The notes: generated by a model from the letters alone, not told the origin. 64,000 nt of DNA from Microbulbifer sp. HZ11 (GCF_000708675.1 NZ_JELR01000001.1:620001-684000); one strand, 5' to 3'. Counted from the stretch's first letter, positions 22,316-32,211 are shown. Program-made: numbers and translations.

Positions 22316-22433
22316 GATCGAATCACGATGGAGCGGAGGGCTACCATCCTGCAATACGACCTCCCGCGCGTGCGCGCACCGCATTGCTATTCCTCCCTCG
22401 ATCCCATGTGCATTTGTCCTTAGGGGTTGAACC

Positions 22434-24287
22434 TTGAATAAGATTCTATTGAGCTGGGCCGTTGCATCGGCTGCCAGCGTACCGGCGTTCGCCAATACCA
22501 CCGATACCCAATCTGTGACTGAAGGTACGGTTCCCGACCTGGAAACCATCATCGTCGTCAGCGCCCGTCAGGGCGAGCCACTGCGTCGGGTGGCCACTTC
22601 CGTCTCTGTGTTGGATGAGACTGATATCAAGGCACGCGGTTTCGCTTCGCTGGCGGATGTTCTACGCAGTGTTCCGTCTGTTTCTGTTTCCAACTCTGGT
22701 GGCATGGGTAAGGCAACCACCTTGCGTGTGCGTGGTGAGGATGGCTTCCGTACCCTGGTGCGTATTGATGGCGTGGATATTTCCGATCCGACCAGTACCC
22801 AGGGCGGTGCCCATATCCAGCATATTCTCACCAATGACCTGGGCCGTGTTGAGCTGCTGCGCGGCCCACAGGGCATGCTCTACGGCGCGGATGCCGGCGG
22901 TGTCCTGGATATTTCCACCCGCCGTGAAGAAAGCGGTCACCAGATTGATGTGAGCGCCGAAGGCGGTAGCTTCGATTCAAGACGCTACAACGCCAGTGCC
23001 GGCGGGAGCACCGAGTCTCTAGACTATTTCGTCTCTGCCGCCAAGGCACACACCGCCGGATTCAATACCAGCGTCAACGACACCGAGCTGCAGGACGATG
23101 ACGGCTACAACAACGAGACACTGCACGGCCGCGCCGGCTGGAATATCTCCGAGCAATGGCGCCTGGACGCGGTAGTACGCGATGTGGATGCCTCCAGTGA
23201 ATACGACCGCTGTGGTTGGCCGGTAACGCAGGATGTGTGCTCCGACGCATTCAGCCAGCAAAATGCCCGCGTCAGCCTTGCTCGCAATGGTGAAAGCGGC
23301 CAGCAGGAGCTTTCCTATTCCCGAGCCGACCTGAATCGCACCAGTTACACCGCGGGTATCGTTTCCTACGATACCGAGGGCGATATCCAAAAGCTGAATC
23401 TGAATGGAAATGTCGACCTGAGTGGCAACCAGGCGCTTATCTATGGACTTGAGCGCCGCGAAGACTCGGTGCGCGATATGAGCCGCGATCAGTGGGCGGC
23501 TTATTCGGAATACCAGGGCAATTACGCTGAACAGCTATTTTTTACCCTCGGTCTGCGCCACGACGACAACTCGGATTTCGGCAGCCACAACAGTTTCCGA
23601 GCCAGTACCGCTTACCTGATCGATCAGGTTGCAAATGGGGCGATCAAACTGAAAGCCAGCTACGGTACCGGCTTCCGTGCACCGAGCCTGTTTGAGATTG
23701 ACTACAACCGCTCGCAAAACAACCCTGACCTGGCACCGCTCACGCCAGAGGAAAGTCGCGGTGTCGATCTGGGTATTGAATACTTCGGGGAAAATACACT
23801 GCACCTGGAGTTGGTGCTTTTTGACCAGATCATTGAAAATGAGATCGGCTTCGACCTGGTTGGTTACACCGGCTACCTGCAAAGCGGTGGCGAGAGCCAG
23901 TCGCGGGGAGTGGAGCTGATTGCAGATGCTCAGGTCACCGAGACCCTGATGCTCTCCGCCAACTATACCTACACCGACTCGGAAACCGTCGCCGACACCC
24001 CGCGCCCGCGCCGCCCGAAACAGCTGGCCAACCTCGGCTTTACCTATCAGCCCACCAGCGCACTCAGCGTTGCCGTGAATCTGCGCTCCAGTGCCGATGG
24101 GGTGGATATCGACGGATCCAGCATGGATGATTATCAGGTACTGGACGCCAGTGTGCGTTACGCGCTGAACACTGCTACCACCGTGTATGTTCGCGGTGAA
24201 AACCTCACCGACAAAGACTACGTTGAGGTGGCCAGCTTCAACACTGCCGGTGTCGCGGCTTATGCCGGTGTTGAATTCAGCTTCTAA
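22434..24287 (+). CDS. btuB: BtuB-like TonB-dependent cobalamin receptor
   Basis: The 617-residue receptor has a short signal peptide (to about VPAFA), a TonB-box-like ETIIVVSA, a plug with LRVRGEDGFRTLVRIDGVDI and RVELLRGPQGMLYG, and a barrel ending GVAAYAGVEFSF. Size, domain structure and position directly behind the B12 riboswitch and ahead of BtuCDF-type genes support vitamin B12 uptake. The start is TTG at 22434, with AGGGG 8-9 nt upstream. Confidence 0.9.
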   Translation: MNKILLSWAVASAASVPAFANTTDTQSVTEGTVPDLETIIVVSARQGEPLRRVATSVSVLDETDIKARGFASLADVLRSVPSVSVSNSGGMGKATTLRVRGEDGFRTLVRIDGVDISDPTSTQGGAHIQHILTNDLGRVELLRGPQGMLYGADAGGVLDISTRREESGHQIDVSAEGGSFDSRRYNASAGGSTESLDYFVSAAKAHTAGFNTSVNDTELQDDDGYNNETLHGRAGWNISEQWRLDAVVRDVDASSEYDRCGWPVTQDVCSDAFSQQNARVSLARNGESGQQELSYSRADLNRTSYTAGIVSYDTEGDIQKLNLNGNVDLSGNQALIYGLERREDSVRDMSRDQWAAYSEYQGNYAEQLFFTLGLRHDDNSDFGSHNSFRASTAYLIDQVANGAIKLKASYGTGFRAPSLFEIDYNRSQNNPDLAPLTPEESRGVDLGIEYFGENTLHLELVLFDQIIENEIGFDLVGYTGYLQSGGESQSRGVELIADAQVTETLMLSANYTYTDSETVADTPRPRRPKQLANLGFTYQPTSALSVAVNLRSSADGVDIDGSSMDDYQVLDASVRYALNTATTVYVRGENLTDKDYVEVASFNTAGVAAYAGVEFSF

Positions 24288-24323
24288 ACCCGCGTTTGCC
24301 GTTTTAGACCCAAAGAGGTGACC

Positions 24324-24938
24324 ATGTCGGACGACCAGCAGAAGAAAAATGCACGGCACAAAGCGGCCATGCAGAAACAGAAAGCCAAGGTGGATTCCCA
24401 TATCGCCGCGGCGGACACCGAGCGCGGTGTCGCGGTTCTGCTGACCGGCAATGGCAAGGGGAAATCCAGCTCGGCTTTCGGCATGGTCATGCGCGCCCTT
24501 GGTTATGGGCAGAAGGTGGGCGTTGTGCAGTTTATCAAGGGCGCGCAACTTTCCGGTGAAGAGCTGTATATCAAGAATCAGTGCCCACAGGTCACTCTGT
24601 ACCAGATGGGCACCGGTTTTACCTGGAACACACAGGACCGCACCGGCGATATGGCGGAAGCGGAAAAAACCTGGGTAGAAGCGGTAAACATGCTCACCGA
24701 CGCCAGCTACGATCTGGTAGTACTGGATGAGCTGACTTATATGCTCGCCTACAAATACCTGGACGAACAGAAAGTACTGGATGCAATCGGACAGCGACCA
24801 CCGGAGCAGAGTGTGGTTGTCACCGGTCGTGGTGGCGGCAGTGCACTTCAGGCCTTGATGGATACGGTTTCCGAAGTGAAAGATGTCAAACACGCGTTCA
24901 AAGCGGGGATCAAGGCCCGCAAAGGCGTGGACTTCTAG
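24324..24938 (+). CDS. cobO: Cob(I)yrinic acid a,c-diamide adenosyltransferase
   Basis: CobO/BtuR adds the adenosyl group to cob(I)alamin or corrinoid precursors using ATP. The 204-residue protein has the family P-loop TGNGKGKSS at 41-49, then [19 protein letters not shown] and [13 protein letters not shown] at 24324 is preferred to the GTG at 24318 because GAGGTG, which contains that GTG, is the ribosome-binding site at the right distance. In the B12 operon, 36 bp after btuB. Confidence 0.95.
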   Translation: MSDDQQKKNARHKAAMQKQKAKVDSHIAAADTERGVAVLLTGNGKGKSSSAFGMVMRALGYGQKVGVVQFIKGAQLSGEELYIKNQCPQVTLYQMGTGFTWNTQDRTGDMAEAEKTWVEAVNMLTDASYDLVVLDELTYMLAYKYLDEQKVLDAIGQRPPEQSVVVTGRGGGSALQALMDTVSEVKDVKHAFKAGIKARKGVDF

Positions 24939-24951
24939 CGGGCGGACCACC

Positions 24952-26427
24952 ATGTCAGTATTGATGGTTCAGGGCACCACGTCCGATGCCGGTAAAAGTA
25001 CCCTGGTCGCGGCGCTCGGCCGTTACTTTGTTCGGCGCGGTGTACGCGCGGCGCCGTACAAACCACAAAATATGGCTCTGAACAGTGCGGTGACTGCCGA
25101 TGGTGGTGAAATAGGTCGCGCCCAGGCGCTGCAGGCACTGGCATGCAATGTCGAACCCCACACGGATATGAATCCGGTACTGCTAAAACCCGCCTCCGAT
25201 ACCGGTGCCCAGGTGATTATTCAGGGCAGGGCAATCGGCAATATGCAGGCGCTGGATTACCACCACTACAAAGCCACCGCACAGGCTGCCGTACTCGACT
25301 CCTTCAACCGCCTGCACAACGAGCATGACTTGATTCTGGTGGAAGGCGCTGGCAGCCCGGCGGAAATCAATCTGCGGGAAAATGATATTGCCAATATGGG
25401 CTTTGCCGAAGCGGTAGACTGCCCGGTGATATTGATCGCCGATATCGACCGCGGCGGCGTCTTTGCCCATCTCGTTGGCACCCTCGAATTACTCTCCGAA
25501 TCCGAACGCAACCGGGTTATTGGCTTCGTCATCAACCGGTTTCGCGGCGATATCAAACTATTGGAGTCCGGCCTTGATTGGCTGGAAGACTACACCGGCA
25601 AACCGGTACTCGGTGTACTGCCTTATTTACACGACCTCTATCTCGATGCGGAAGATGCCATCAGCACGCAGCAGGTAAGTACCTCGGGCAAACTTAAAGT
25701 TATCGTGCCGGTGCTGCCACGCATCAGCAACCATACAGATTTCGATGCATTGCGATTGCATCCGGACGTGGACCTTGAATTTGTCAGTGTTCGCGAGCCG
25801 GTTCCTGCCTGCGATCTGATCATACTTCCCGGCAGTAAAAATGTGCGCGCCGATCTCGCGCACCTGAAGGAAAACAACTGGCCACAGCAGCTGGACAGGC
25901 ATCTCCGCTACGGAGGCAAGTTACTCGGAATTTGCGGTGGGCTGCAAATGCTCGGCACAGCCGTGCATGACCCCGAAGGTATTGAAGAGGAGCCGGGCAG
26001 CGAAGCGGGGCTCGGTTACCTGGATTTCGCAACCACCTTGATGCCAGAAAAGGCACTGAAAAACGTGAGCGGGCTTCTCTCCATCGACGGCTCGCATTCT
26101 GAAGTGTCGCTGCAAGGCTATGAGATCCACTGCGGAATCAGCGAAGGGCCGGCACTGGAGCAGCCTGCAGTACAGTTGGTTTCAGAAGACGGCGAATCTC
26201 GTCCGGACGGTGCGATCAGCAGTGATGGACAGGTACTGGCAACCTATGTCCACGGACTTTTCGACACGCCCGCAGCGCAACAGGTACTCCTTAATTGGGC
26301 CGGCCTCCAAGGCACCAATACACTCGATCTACACGCGCACCGGGAACAACAACTGAACCGGCTTGCGGACACCATCGGCGAGCACATGAATCGCGATTGG
26401 CTAGAGCAATTTGAGGAGGGCCGATGA
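24952..26427 (+). CDS. cobQ: Cobyric acid synthase
   Basis: CobQ amidates adenosyl-cobyrinate a,c-diamide at four positions using glutamine and ATP. It has the N-terminal dethiobiotin-synthetase-like domain with P-loop [25 protein letters not shown] in the middle, and a C-terminal glutamine amidotransferase domain with the triad-type [10 protein letters not shown] (nucleophile Cys328) and YVHGLFD. The ATG at 24952 (491 aa) starts right at the conserved [12 protein letters not shown]; a longer start at 24883 would overlap cobO. Its stop overlaps the permease start by 4 bp. Confidence 0.95.
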   Translation: MSVLMVQGTTSDAGKSTLVAALGRYFVRRGVRAAPYKPQNMALNSAVTADGGEIGRAQALQALACNVEPHTDMNPVLLKPASDTGAQVIIQGRAIGNMQALDYHHYKATAQAAVLDSFNRLHNEHDLILVEGAGSPAEINLRENDIANMGFAEAVDCPVILIADIDRGGVFAHLVGTLELLSESERNRVIGFVINRFRGDIKLLESGLDWLEDYTGKPVLGVLPYLHDLYLDAEDAISTQQVSTSGKLKVIVPVLPRISNHTDFDALRLHPDVDLEFVSVREPVPACDLIILPGSKNVRADLAHLKENNWPQQLDRHLRYGGKLLGICGGLQMLGTAVHDPEGIEEEPGSEAGLGYLDFATTLMPEKALKNVSGLLSIDGSHSEVSLQGYEIHCGISEGPALEQPAVQLVSEDGESRPDGAISSDGQVLATYVHGLFDTPAAQQVLLNWAGLQGTNTLDLHAHREQQLNRLADTIGEHMNRDWLEQFEEGR

Positions 26428-27446
26428 CTCTCGCTCGCCGTCGCAGTCTCAAATTCGCCAGGTGGTTTCTGCCCGGCTTGCTCGGGTTGAGTTTTATAAC
26501 TGCCCTGGCAATTGGTGCTGTTTCCCTGTCATTTGCACAGGTAATCGGTGCGCTGACGGGGTTTGGTGAAGCAGGGCTGGCATCGGATATTGTCCAGGCA
26601 ATCCGCCTGCCGCGCGCCTTACTCGCGGCCGCAGTGGGCGCGGTGCTGGCCATCTGCGGCGCCATGTTGCAGGGGCTTTTTAGAAACCCCCTGGCGGATC
26701 CATCACTGATCGGCGTCACCGCGGGTGCGTCCTTCGGCGCGAGCCTGGCGATTCTTCTGGGCGCGCAAGTGGCATCGGCGTTTGGAAGTTTACCGGTAGT
26801 GTCCGTTGCCGCATTCTGCGGTGGGCTGGTGGCCGTGGCGCTGGTCTATCACGTTGCCAAAGGAGTAACCGGCACCTCGGTAGCCACCATGCTATTGATG
26901 GGGATCGCGGTTACCGCGTTTTCTGCCAGCCTTACCGGGCTGATGGAGTATTTTGCCGATAATGAAATGCTGCGCCGTATCAGCCTGTGGCGCATGGGCG
27001 GTCTGGACGCAGCCAGTTATCCCCGCGCATTCCTGATGTTGCTGATTCTTTGCGGGCTGGTTGCCACCATGGTGCGTTTCGGCGCGTCTCTCAATGTGCT
27101 GTTACTGGGAGAATCCCAGGCGCGGCACCTCGGAGTGGATGTGGAGCAAACCAAAACCTGGTTGATTGTGCTCGCTGCGGCCGGTGTCGGCACCTCGGTG
27201 GCGGTTGCCGGCAGCATCGCATTTGTCGGCCTGGTGGTCCCGCATATGGTGCGATTGTGGGTAGGGCCGGATCACAGGCAACTGCTGCCACTTTCCGCCC
27301 TTGCCGGTGCGAGCCTGTTGCTCATATCCGATACCCTCGCGCGCTCCATCATCGCGCCAGTGGAAATTCCAGTCGGTCTGATAACGGCGCTTATCGGAGT
27401 CCCGTTCTTTGTGTCACTGCTTCGAAAAAGCCGGGAGTCGCTCTGA
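26424..27446 (+). CDS. btuC: BtuC-type (FecCD family) ABC transporter permease
   Basis: A 340-residue inner-membrane protein with about ten hydrophobic helices and the FecCD marks [52 protein letters not shown] and [16 protein letters not shown]. These permeases carry iron siderophores, heme or cobalamin; the riboswitch and neighbours point to B12. ATGA overlap with cobQ and TGATG overlap with the ATPase gene show tight coupling. Confidence 0.9.
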   Translation: MTLARRRSLKFARWFLPGLLGLSFITALAIGAVSLSFAQVIGALTGFGEAGLASDIVQAIRLPRALLAAAVGAVLAICGAMLQGLFRNPLADPSLIGVTAGASFGASLAILLGAQVASAFGSLPVVSVAAFCGGLVAVALVYHVAKGVTGTSVATMLLMGIAVTAFSASLTGLMEYFADNEMLRRISLWRMGGLDAASYPRAFLMLLILCGLVATMVRFGASLNVLLLGESQARHLGVDVEQTKTWLIVLAAAGVGTSVAVAGSIAFVGLVVPHMVRLWVGPDHRQLLPLSALAGASLLLISDTLARSIIAPVEIPVGLITALIGVPFFVSLLRKSRESL

Positions 27447-28228
27447 TGGCCCTGTTGCATGCAGAAAATGTCACGGTCTGTGCAGACCAGCGGGAACTGG
27501 TCAGCGGTGTCGACCTGGATATCAATGCCGGAGAACTGGTGTGCGTGATAGGCCCAAATGGCGCGGGCAAGTCCACCTTGTTACGGGCAATTTGTGGTGA
27601 AGCGCAGCTGACGCGTGGACAGGTCCACTTTAAAGGCGCAAGCATTGAACGCCTTTCACCAAGGGCGCGGGCCAGCCAGCTAGCGGTTTTGCCGCAGCAC
27701 AATCCGCTGTCGTTCGCATTTACCGGCCTTGAGCTGGTCGCACTCAGTCGCAATCCCCACACCACCGGTATCGCCCGAGATCAGGAAATCTGTATGGAAG
27801 CCATGGCGGCCCTAGATGTCACGCATCTGGCTGCCCGGTTGTACACGACACTGTCCGGTGGCGAACAGCAGCGCCTACAACTGGCCCGGGTGATGGCGCA
27901 AATCTGGTGTGCCGAAGACGTTGGCGATCGACTGCTGCTACTCGACGAACCCGCTACCAGCCTCGATATCGCCCACCAGTACGAAATGATGAAAGCGGTC
28001 CGAGCATTCGCCCGTCGCGGCGTAGCGGTAATAATGACGGTGCACGACCTCGCTCTCGCCAGTGGCTACAGTGACCGTATCCTCGCACTGAAAGAGGGGC
28101 GCTGTATGGCCTATGGGGACGGAGAAACGGTGCTTACCGCCGCGATCCTATCGAAGCTGTATGGTTACGGGGTAACTGTAGTTGCACATCCAATTACCGG
28201 TAAGCCGCTGGTTTTAGCAAATGAATAA
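27446..28228 (+). CDS. btuD: BtuD-type ABC transporter ATP-binding protein
   Basis: The 260-residue ATPase has Walker A GPNGAGKS at 36-43, the signature LSGGEQQRLQLARVMAQ, Walker B LLLLDEPATSLD, and the H-loop in TVHDLALA. FecE/BtuD/HemV-type sequences are alike; the B12 context decides the name. ATG at 27446 overlaps the permease stop by 1 bp (TGATG). Confidence 0.92.
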   Translation: MALLHAENVTVCADQRELVSGVDLDINAGELVCVIGPNGAGKSTLLRAICGEAQLTRGQVHFKGASIERLSPRARASQLAVLPQHNPLSFAFTGLELVALSRNPHTTGIARDQEICMEAMAALDVTHLAARLYTTLSGGEQQRLQLARVMAQIWCAEDVGDRLLLLDEPATSLDIAHQYEMMKAVRAFARRGVAVIMTVHDLALASGYSDRILALKEGRCMAYGDGETVLTAAILSKLYGYGVTVVAHPITGKPLVLANE

Positions 28229-28245
28229 CGTTTCGGGTCGGTCTC

Positions 28246-29193
28246 ATGTCCAATAAGCTAAACAAACCCACCAAGCGAAACAGATTTTCTCTCGCTTCAG
28301 GGCTGGTGCGTACCATCGGACTCCTATTGACCCTGTGTACCTCCAGCACGATCGCCGGGCAGCCAGTGCGAGTCCTGGATGCGCGCGGTCATTGGCTGGC
28401 GCTTCCCCAACCCGCGCAACGTATCGTGGCATTGGCACCGCACATCGTAGAAAACCTTTACAGCGCCGGGGCGGGCGACCGGCTGATCGGCGTGATAAGT
28501 CACAGCGATTTCCCCGCGGCGGCACGGCAGTTACCACAAGTCGGCAATTACAAATCCATCAACTATGAAAGGCTGCTGGCACTCAAGCCGGACCTCATTG
28601 TTGCCTGGGGCTCTGGAAACGGTGATGAAATGATTCAGAAGCTACGGGATCTTGGCTTCAATGTGTTCGTCACCGAATCCCGCACGCTGGAGGATATTCC
28701 GCACAACGTTCGCCTGTTTGGGAAATTGACAGGCACCGGAGAAATCGCGGATCGGGCAACGAAACAGTGGCTGGATCGCCTGCACGCTTTACGGCAGGCC
28801 CACGAAAGCCAGGCAAAGATCAGCGTGTTGTATCAGGTCTGGAACGATCCCCTGCAGACGCTGAATGGTGACCACCTGATCAGCGATGTGATCGAAGCCT
28901 GCGGCGGCCACAATGCCTTTGCCGATGCCGTCGTGCTGGCACCCAAAATCAGTATCGAATCGGTACTGAAACGGGATCCTGACGTAATTATCGCCAGCGG
29001 CATGGGCGATGCTCGCCCGGAGTGGCTGAATGACTGGAAAGCTTACCCGGGCTTGAGCGCGGTAAAAAATGGCAACCTTTACCACGTCCCGCCCGATATC
29101 ATCCAGCGACATACCTTTCGTCTTCTGGATGGCATGGAAATGGTATGCCGCCATTTGGCATCAGCACGGGCCGGGCAAGCGTCCAGAAAATAA
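28246..29193 (+). CDS. btuF: BtuF-type periplasmic cobalamin-binding protein
   Basis: A 315-residue substrate-binding protein of the helical-backbone type. The N-terminus is a long signal peptide (hydrophobic stretch about 20-38), then IVALAPHIVENLYSAGAGDRL, GNYKSINYERLLALKPDLIV, and a C-terminal DGMEMVCRHL. It should hand B12 to the BtuCD-like pair 18 bp upstream. As last gene of the operon it completes the receptor-binding protein-ABC route. Confidence 0.9.
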   Translation: MSNKLNKPTKRNRFSLASGLVRTIGLLLTLCTSSTIAGQPVRVLDARGHWLALPQPAQRIVALAPHIVENLYSAGAGDRLIGVISHSDFPAAARQLPQVGNYKSINYERLLALKPDLIVAWGSGNGDEMIQKLRDLGFNVFVTESRTLEDIPHNVRLFGKLTGTGEIADRATKQWLDRLHALRQAHESQAKISVLYQVWNDPLQTLNGDHLISDVIEACGGHNAFADAVVLAPKISIESVLKRDPDVIIASGMGDARPEWLNDWKAYPGLSAVKNGNLYHVPPDIIQRHTFRLLDGMEMVCRHLASARAGQASRK

Positions 29194-29529
29194 ATGCCCG
29201 TTGCGTCGGCAGCTGATTTGGCTTGGAAACGAATTTTGCGCGCGGCGTCTACCGGGCCGGTGATAGAGAGTAATTTGTTCCGCAGTCAGTATTTCCAGCG
29301 CAACAACATCCGGTTTCCTGAACGGTGTGAACAGTATCTCTAGTGTCCGCGCAAGACACGCCCCCCTGTAAGTCTCCTTTCCCCCTCTGTGACAACGATC
29401 AACTGAGTGGATTTGTCGATAAAGCGTTCACATCCCTCGGAACTCAAACTTGAGCGGCCGCTCAAATAAAGCTACATTCAGCACTGTTTGTATCCGATCA
29501 ATTTTCACCACGTTTAATAAGGACACCCA
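29194..29529. other. Intergenic region between the B12 operon and the thioredoxin gene
   Basis: No gene is seen in this 336-bp stretch. Its main feature is the 16-bp perfect palindrome listed separately. An AAGGA ribosome-binding site lies 8 nt before 29530. Confidence 0.5.
29450..29465. promoter_or_regulatory. 16-bp perfect palindrome, operator-like
   Basis: TTGAGCGGCCGCTCAA is fully self-complementary and stands 65 bp before the thioredoxin start. Its size and shape resemble operators of TetR-family repressors, but no such regulator gene is in the window. It could also be a short hairpin. Confidence 0.5.
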
Positions 29530-29931
29530 ATGAAATCACTCATTTCTGGCCTCATATTATTTCTGGGCCTCACCGCAAGCGTATTCGCCCAGGAGAAAGA
29601 GCCGTTCTCCGAGCAACGATTTAACCAACTGAAGGCCGCCGGAGAGGTGGTCCTGGTGGATGTTTTTGCCGAATGGTGCCCAACCTGCGCGAAGCAGCAG
29701 GAAGTGCTGAAGCAATATCGTGCGCAGAATCCCGATAAGCAGTTTCATGTACTGGTGGTGGATTTCGACCAAGACAAGGAGTGGGTACGCCATTTTCGCG
29801 CACCGCGCCAGTCCACACTGGTTCTCTTTGCCGGCGAAGAGCAGACATGGTTCAGTGTGGCGGAGACCCGTCCTGAGGTCATTGCTCGAGAGCTGGATAA
29901 GGCGATTGCCGCTGCACAAGGCGACATGTGA
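29530..29931 (+). CDS. Exported thioredoxin-fold protein
   Basis: A 133-residue protein with a signal peptide (1-20, ending SVFA) and a thioredoxin fold whose active site is WCPTC (Cys50, Cys53). It resembles the C-terminal domain of DsbD or a TlpA-type periplasmic reductant. The stop shares one base with the start of the CcdA-like gene, so the two probably form an electron route from the cytoplasm to periplasmic thiols. Confidence 0.88.
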   Translation: MKSLISGLILFLGLTASVFAQEKEPFSEQRFNQLKAAGEVVLVDVFAEWCPTCAKQQEVLKQYRAQNPDKQFHVLVVDFDQDKEWVRHFRAPRQSTLVLFAGEEQTWFSVAETRPEVIARELDKAIAAAQGDM

Positions 29932-30644
29932 TGGGACTTGAGCTGGCCGCCATACCCTTGGCGTTGATCGCCGGCATTGTCGGCATTCTGTCCCCATGCG
30001 TGTGGCCACTGGTCCCGGTCGTCATGACCTCCGCAGCCAGTGGTGGCCGCACTGGCCCCATTTTTATGGCGCTCGGGCTCGCAACCGCCTTCGCCGTGGC
30101 CGGCACCGTGTTGACGCTCCTCCTCATTAATCTTGGCCTGGATCCTGTCGCCTACCGTAACTTTGCTGCGGTACTGCTGATCCTGGTGGCGCTGACCCTA
30201 CTGTTTCCGCAATTGGGGAATTGGTTGAGCGGACAACTGTCCCGCTTGACCGGACGTTTCGGCAATAGTGGCGGTGGCGACCACACGAGTGCTGGGGGAC
30301 AGTTTCTGGTGGGGGCGCTATTGGGCCTGGTATGGCTACCCTGCGTGGGGCCCACGCTAGGCGCGGCCATCGCCCTGGCATCGGTCGGTCAACAGATCCC
30401 CTTAGCGTTCGTGGTCATGTTCGCCTTTGGCATTGGCACGGCGGCCGCGCTACTGGCAGCCGCATACGTGTCAGGCAAGCTGTTGGACCGCTGGCGTGGG
30501 AACATCATGACCAATGCCGGCCGTGGCAAAAAGATACTGGGGGCACTGCTACTCGTTCTTGGACTAATGGTGCTGACGGGACTGGACAAAGTACTGGAGG
30601 CGTTTGCACTGGGTATTCTGCCCGATTGGGCGCTCTCTCTGTGA
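29931..30644 (+). CDS. CcdA/DsbD-like transmembrane electron carrier
   Basis: A 237-residue protein with about six membrane helices and two buried cysteines in the family positions: GILSPCVWPLVPVV near the N-terminus and GLVWLPCVGPTLGAA in helix 4. In CcdA and DsbD these carry electrons across the inner membrane. ATG at 29931 (TGATG overlap) is preferred to a GTG one codon earlier. Partner thioredoxin is immediately upstream; the final target is unknown. Confidence 0.9.
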   Translation: MGLELAAIPLALIAGIVGILSPCVWPLVPVVMTSAASGGRTGPIFMALGLATAFAVAGTVLTLLLINLGLDPVAYRNFAAVLLILVALTLLFPQLGNWLSGQLSRLTGRFGNSGGGDHTSAGGQFLVGALLGLVWLPCVGPTLGAAIALASVGQQIPLAFVVMFAFGIGTAAALLAAAYVSGKLLDRWRGNIMTNAGRGKKILGALLLVLGLMVLTGLDKVLEAFALGILPDWALSL

Positions 30645-30741
30645 TCAAGCTTAACCCTCGACACGGATTTAATTCGAAACGGCGCCGCAGGATTTCTCCA
30701 GCGTCGGCGTCAAACCAAATACAGCAAATAATGTAACCGTT

Positions 30742-31539
30742 ATGAAAATTTATCGATTAATACAGAAGATTGCCATTGTAACGCTCGTGACTTTTTCAGC
30801 ATCCGCTATCGCACAGGAGGTTTCAGGTATGGATAAACCATCCACTGCAGCGAAGAAGCTGCCGAAAGTCATCGTCTTTGATGTGAACGAGACACTACTG
30901 GACCTGGAGTCCATGCGCGCGTCGGTCGGTAAGGCACTGGAGAATCGAGCAGAGCTGCTGCCACTGTGGTTTTCCACCATGCTGCATAATTCGCTGGTTA
31001 CCACAGTGACCGGTGATTATCACGACTTCGGTAAGATTGGGGTGGCCTCTCTGATGATGGTCGCCAAAAATAATGGCATCGAGCTCTCGGAAGGGGAGGC
31101 GAAGACCGCAATCGTCACACCGCTGCTCAGTCTGCCACCCCATCCGGATGTGGTCCCGGGGCTGAAGTCCTTGAATAAACAGGGGTTCAAACTCGTCAGC
31201 CTGACAAATTCTTCCAACAACGGCGTCAAGACCCAGTTTGAAAATGCCGGCTTGACGCATTTTTTCCAGGCACGTTACAGCATTGAAGATATCCAGATCT
31301 ATAAGCCCGATTTACGAGCTTACCGCTGGGCATTGGCACAGCTGGGTGTACAGCCAGACGAAGCGCTGATGGTGGCTGCACACGGATGGGATGTGGCTGG
31401 CGCGAAGGCTGCGGGCATGCAGACCGCCTTTATCGCACGCCCTGGTAAGGCACTCTACCCACTGGCTGCGGCACCGGATTATGTGGTGGACAATGTCACA
31501 GAGCTGGCTGAGTTGCTCCAGCAGGCCAAGCGCCGCTGA
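30742..31539 (+). CDS. Exported HAD-superfamily protein, haloacid dehalogenase type II-like
   Basis: The 265 residues begin with a convincing signal peptide (to about SAIAQ), then a HAD domain: motif I VFDVNETLLD with nucleophile Asp47, motif II SLTNSS, the motif III Lys in IYKPDLRAY, and AAHGWDVAGAKAAGM. The sequence is nearest to (S)-2-haloacid dehalogenases, which are normally cytoplasmic; an exported one is unusual. The second residue after the nucleophile is Asn rather than Asp, as in dehalogenases and unlike phosphatases. Follows the CcdA-like gene by 97 bp. Confidence 0.85.
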   Translation: MKIYRLIQKIAIVTLVTFSASAIAQEVSGMDKPSTAAKKLPKVIVFDVNETLLDLESMRASVGKALENRAELLPLWFSTMLHNSLVTTVTGDYHDFGKIGVASLMMVAKNNGIELSEGEAKTAIVTPLLSLPPHPDVVPGLKSLNKQGFKLVSLTNSSNNGVKTQFENAGLTHFFQARYSIEDIQIYKPDLRAYRWALAQLGVQPDEALMVAAHGWDVAGAKAAGMQTAFIARPGKALYPLAAAPDYVVDNVTELAELLQQAKRR

Positions 31540-31609
31540 CGCGGCAGCCGGAACGATAGAAAGCGGTACCGACAGACGATACTGATGGGGGTAACGGCAT
31601 TCCCACAGG

Positions 31610-31633
31610 GTCGCGGCTGTAATGAGCTGCGAC
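31610..31633. terminator. Hairpin between convergent HAD and dksA2-like genes
   Basis: Arms GTCGCGGCT and AGCTGCGAC pair over 9 bp with one G-T wobble and a 6-nt loop; a weak T-rich tail follows on the plus strand. Plausible shared terminator. Confidence 0.5.
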
Positions 31634-31639
31634 CGCATT

Positions 31640-32074
31640 TTACCGCTGTTTGCGGAAATTGCGCTCCTGTTGTTCCTGGCGGGATTTCTCCTCAAAGGAG
31701 AGCTCGGCCGTGGGGCGCAGCAGTAGTCTTTTCAGCCCGATCGGGTCGCCGCTGACCTCACAATAGCCATAACTGCCGTCATCGATTTTATCCAGAGAGC
31801 GCTGAATCTTGCGCAGTAAAAGGTATTTTCGCTCCGTGAACCGCAGGCACTGACGGTTTTCCTCTTCCGCTACCGCGCGATCGAGCTCATCCGCTGCATG
31901 CAGATCTGCGGTAGCGATGGCCTCGCGGGCACTATCAATTTCAGCGCGGGTTTCCTCTTTAAGTAACTGCAATCGATGCCTGAAGAACGCCAGCTGCTGG
32001 TCATTCATGTACTCTTCCGCAGGCATTTTCAAAAGTTCGTCTTCGGAGATTTGTGGCATAGGGGTGAGCGTCAC
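31640..32074 (-). CDS. dksA2: DksA-like RNA polymerase-binding factor lacking most zinc-finger cysteines (DksA2 type)
   Basis: A 144-residue DksA homolog that binds in the RNA polymerase secondary channel with ppGpp. The coiled-coil tip keeps the D62xxD65xA67 signature, and the fold continues through YGYCEVSGDPIG. Of the four zinc-binding cysteines of classical DksA only the first remains (Cys105); the others are Ser, and non-Cys residues in the SFEEK segment. In Pseudomonas aeruginosa a similar zinc-independent DksA2 belongs to the Zur regulon. The Zur-like site at 32102 is 28 bp upstream. Start GTG 32074 or ATG 32059, neither with a clear ribosome-binding site. Confidence 0.88.
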   Translation of the reverse strand: MTLTPMPQISEDELLKMPAEEYMNDQQLAFFRHRLQLLKEETRAEIDSAREAIATADLHAADELDRAVAEEENRQCLRFTERKYLLLRKIQRSLDKIDDGSYGYCEVSGDPIGLKRLLLRPTAELSFEEKSRQEQQERNFRKQR

Positions 32075-32099
32075 TGCTGTTGCTTATACTTGTCACCAG

Positions 32100-32116
32100 A
32101 TGATATGGTGTAACAT
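32100..32116. promoter_or_regulatory. Candidate Zur operator, dksA2 / zrgA divergent region
   Basis: Core GATATGGTGTAAC at 32102-32114, inside ATG-N11-CAT symmetry (on the other strand ATGTTA-N5-TATCAT). It resembles the AT-rich palindromes bound by Zur in gammaproteobacteria and lies between two genes of zinc-starvation type, close to zur itself. Nearly identical to the site at 34426. Confidence 0.6.
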
Positions 32117-32211
32117 AAGCATGGCGCAAGTATTCTTAACTCAGTGTTCTTACCTATAGGTCTGTCTGTACTGCCCGGATACTTTCCGGGTCCACACAGG
32201 GCATTATCACC

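Noticed and set aside
23535..24953. 472-codon minus-strand frame opposite btuB and cobO
   Set aside because: Both plus-strand genes are certain members of an operon behind a riboswitch, and the antisense product matches no family I know.
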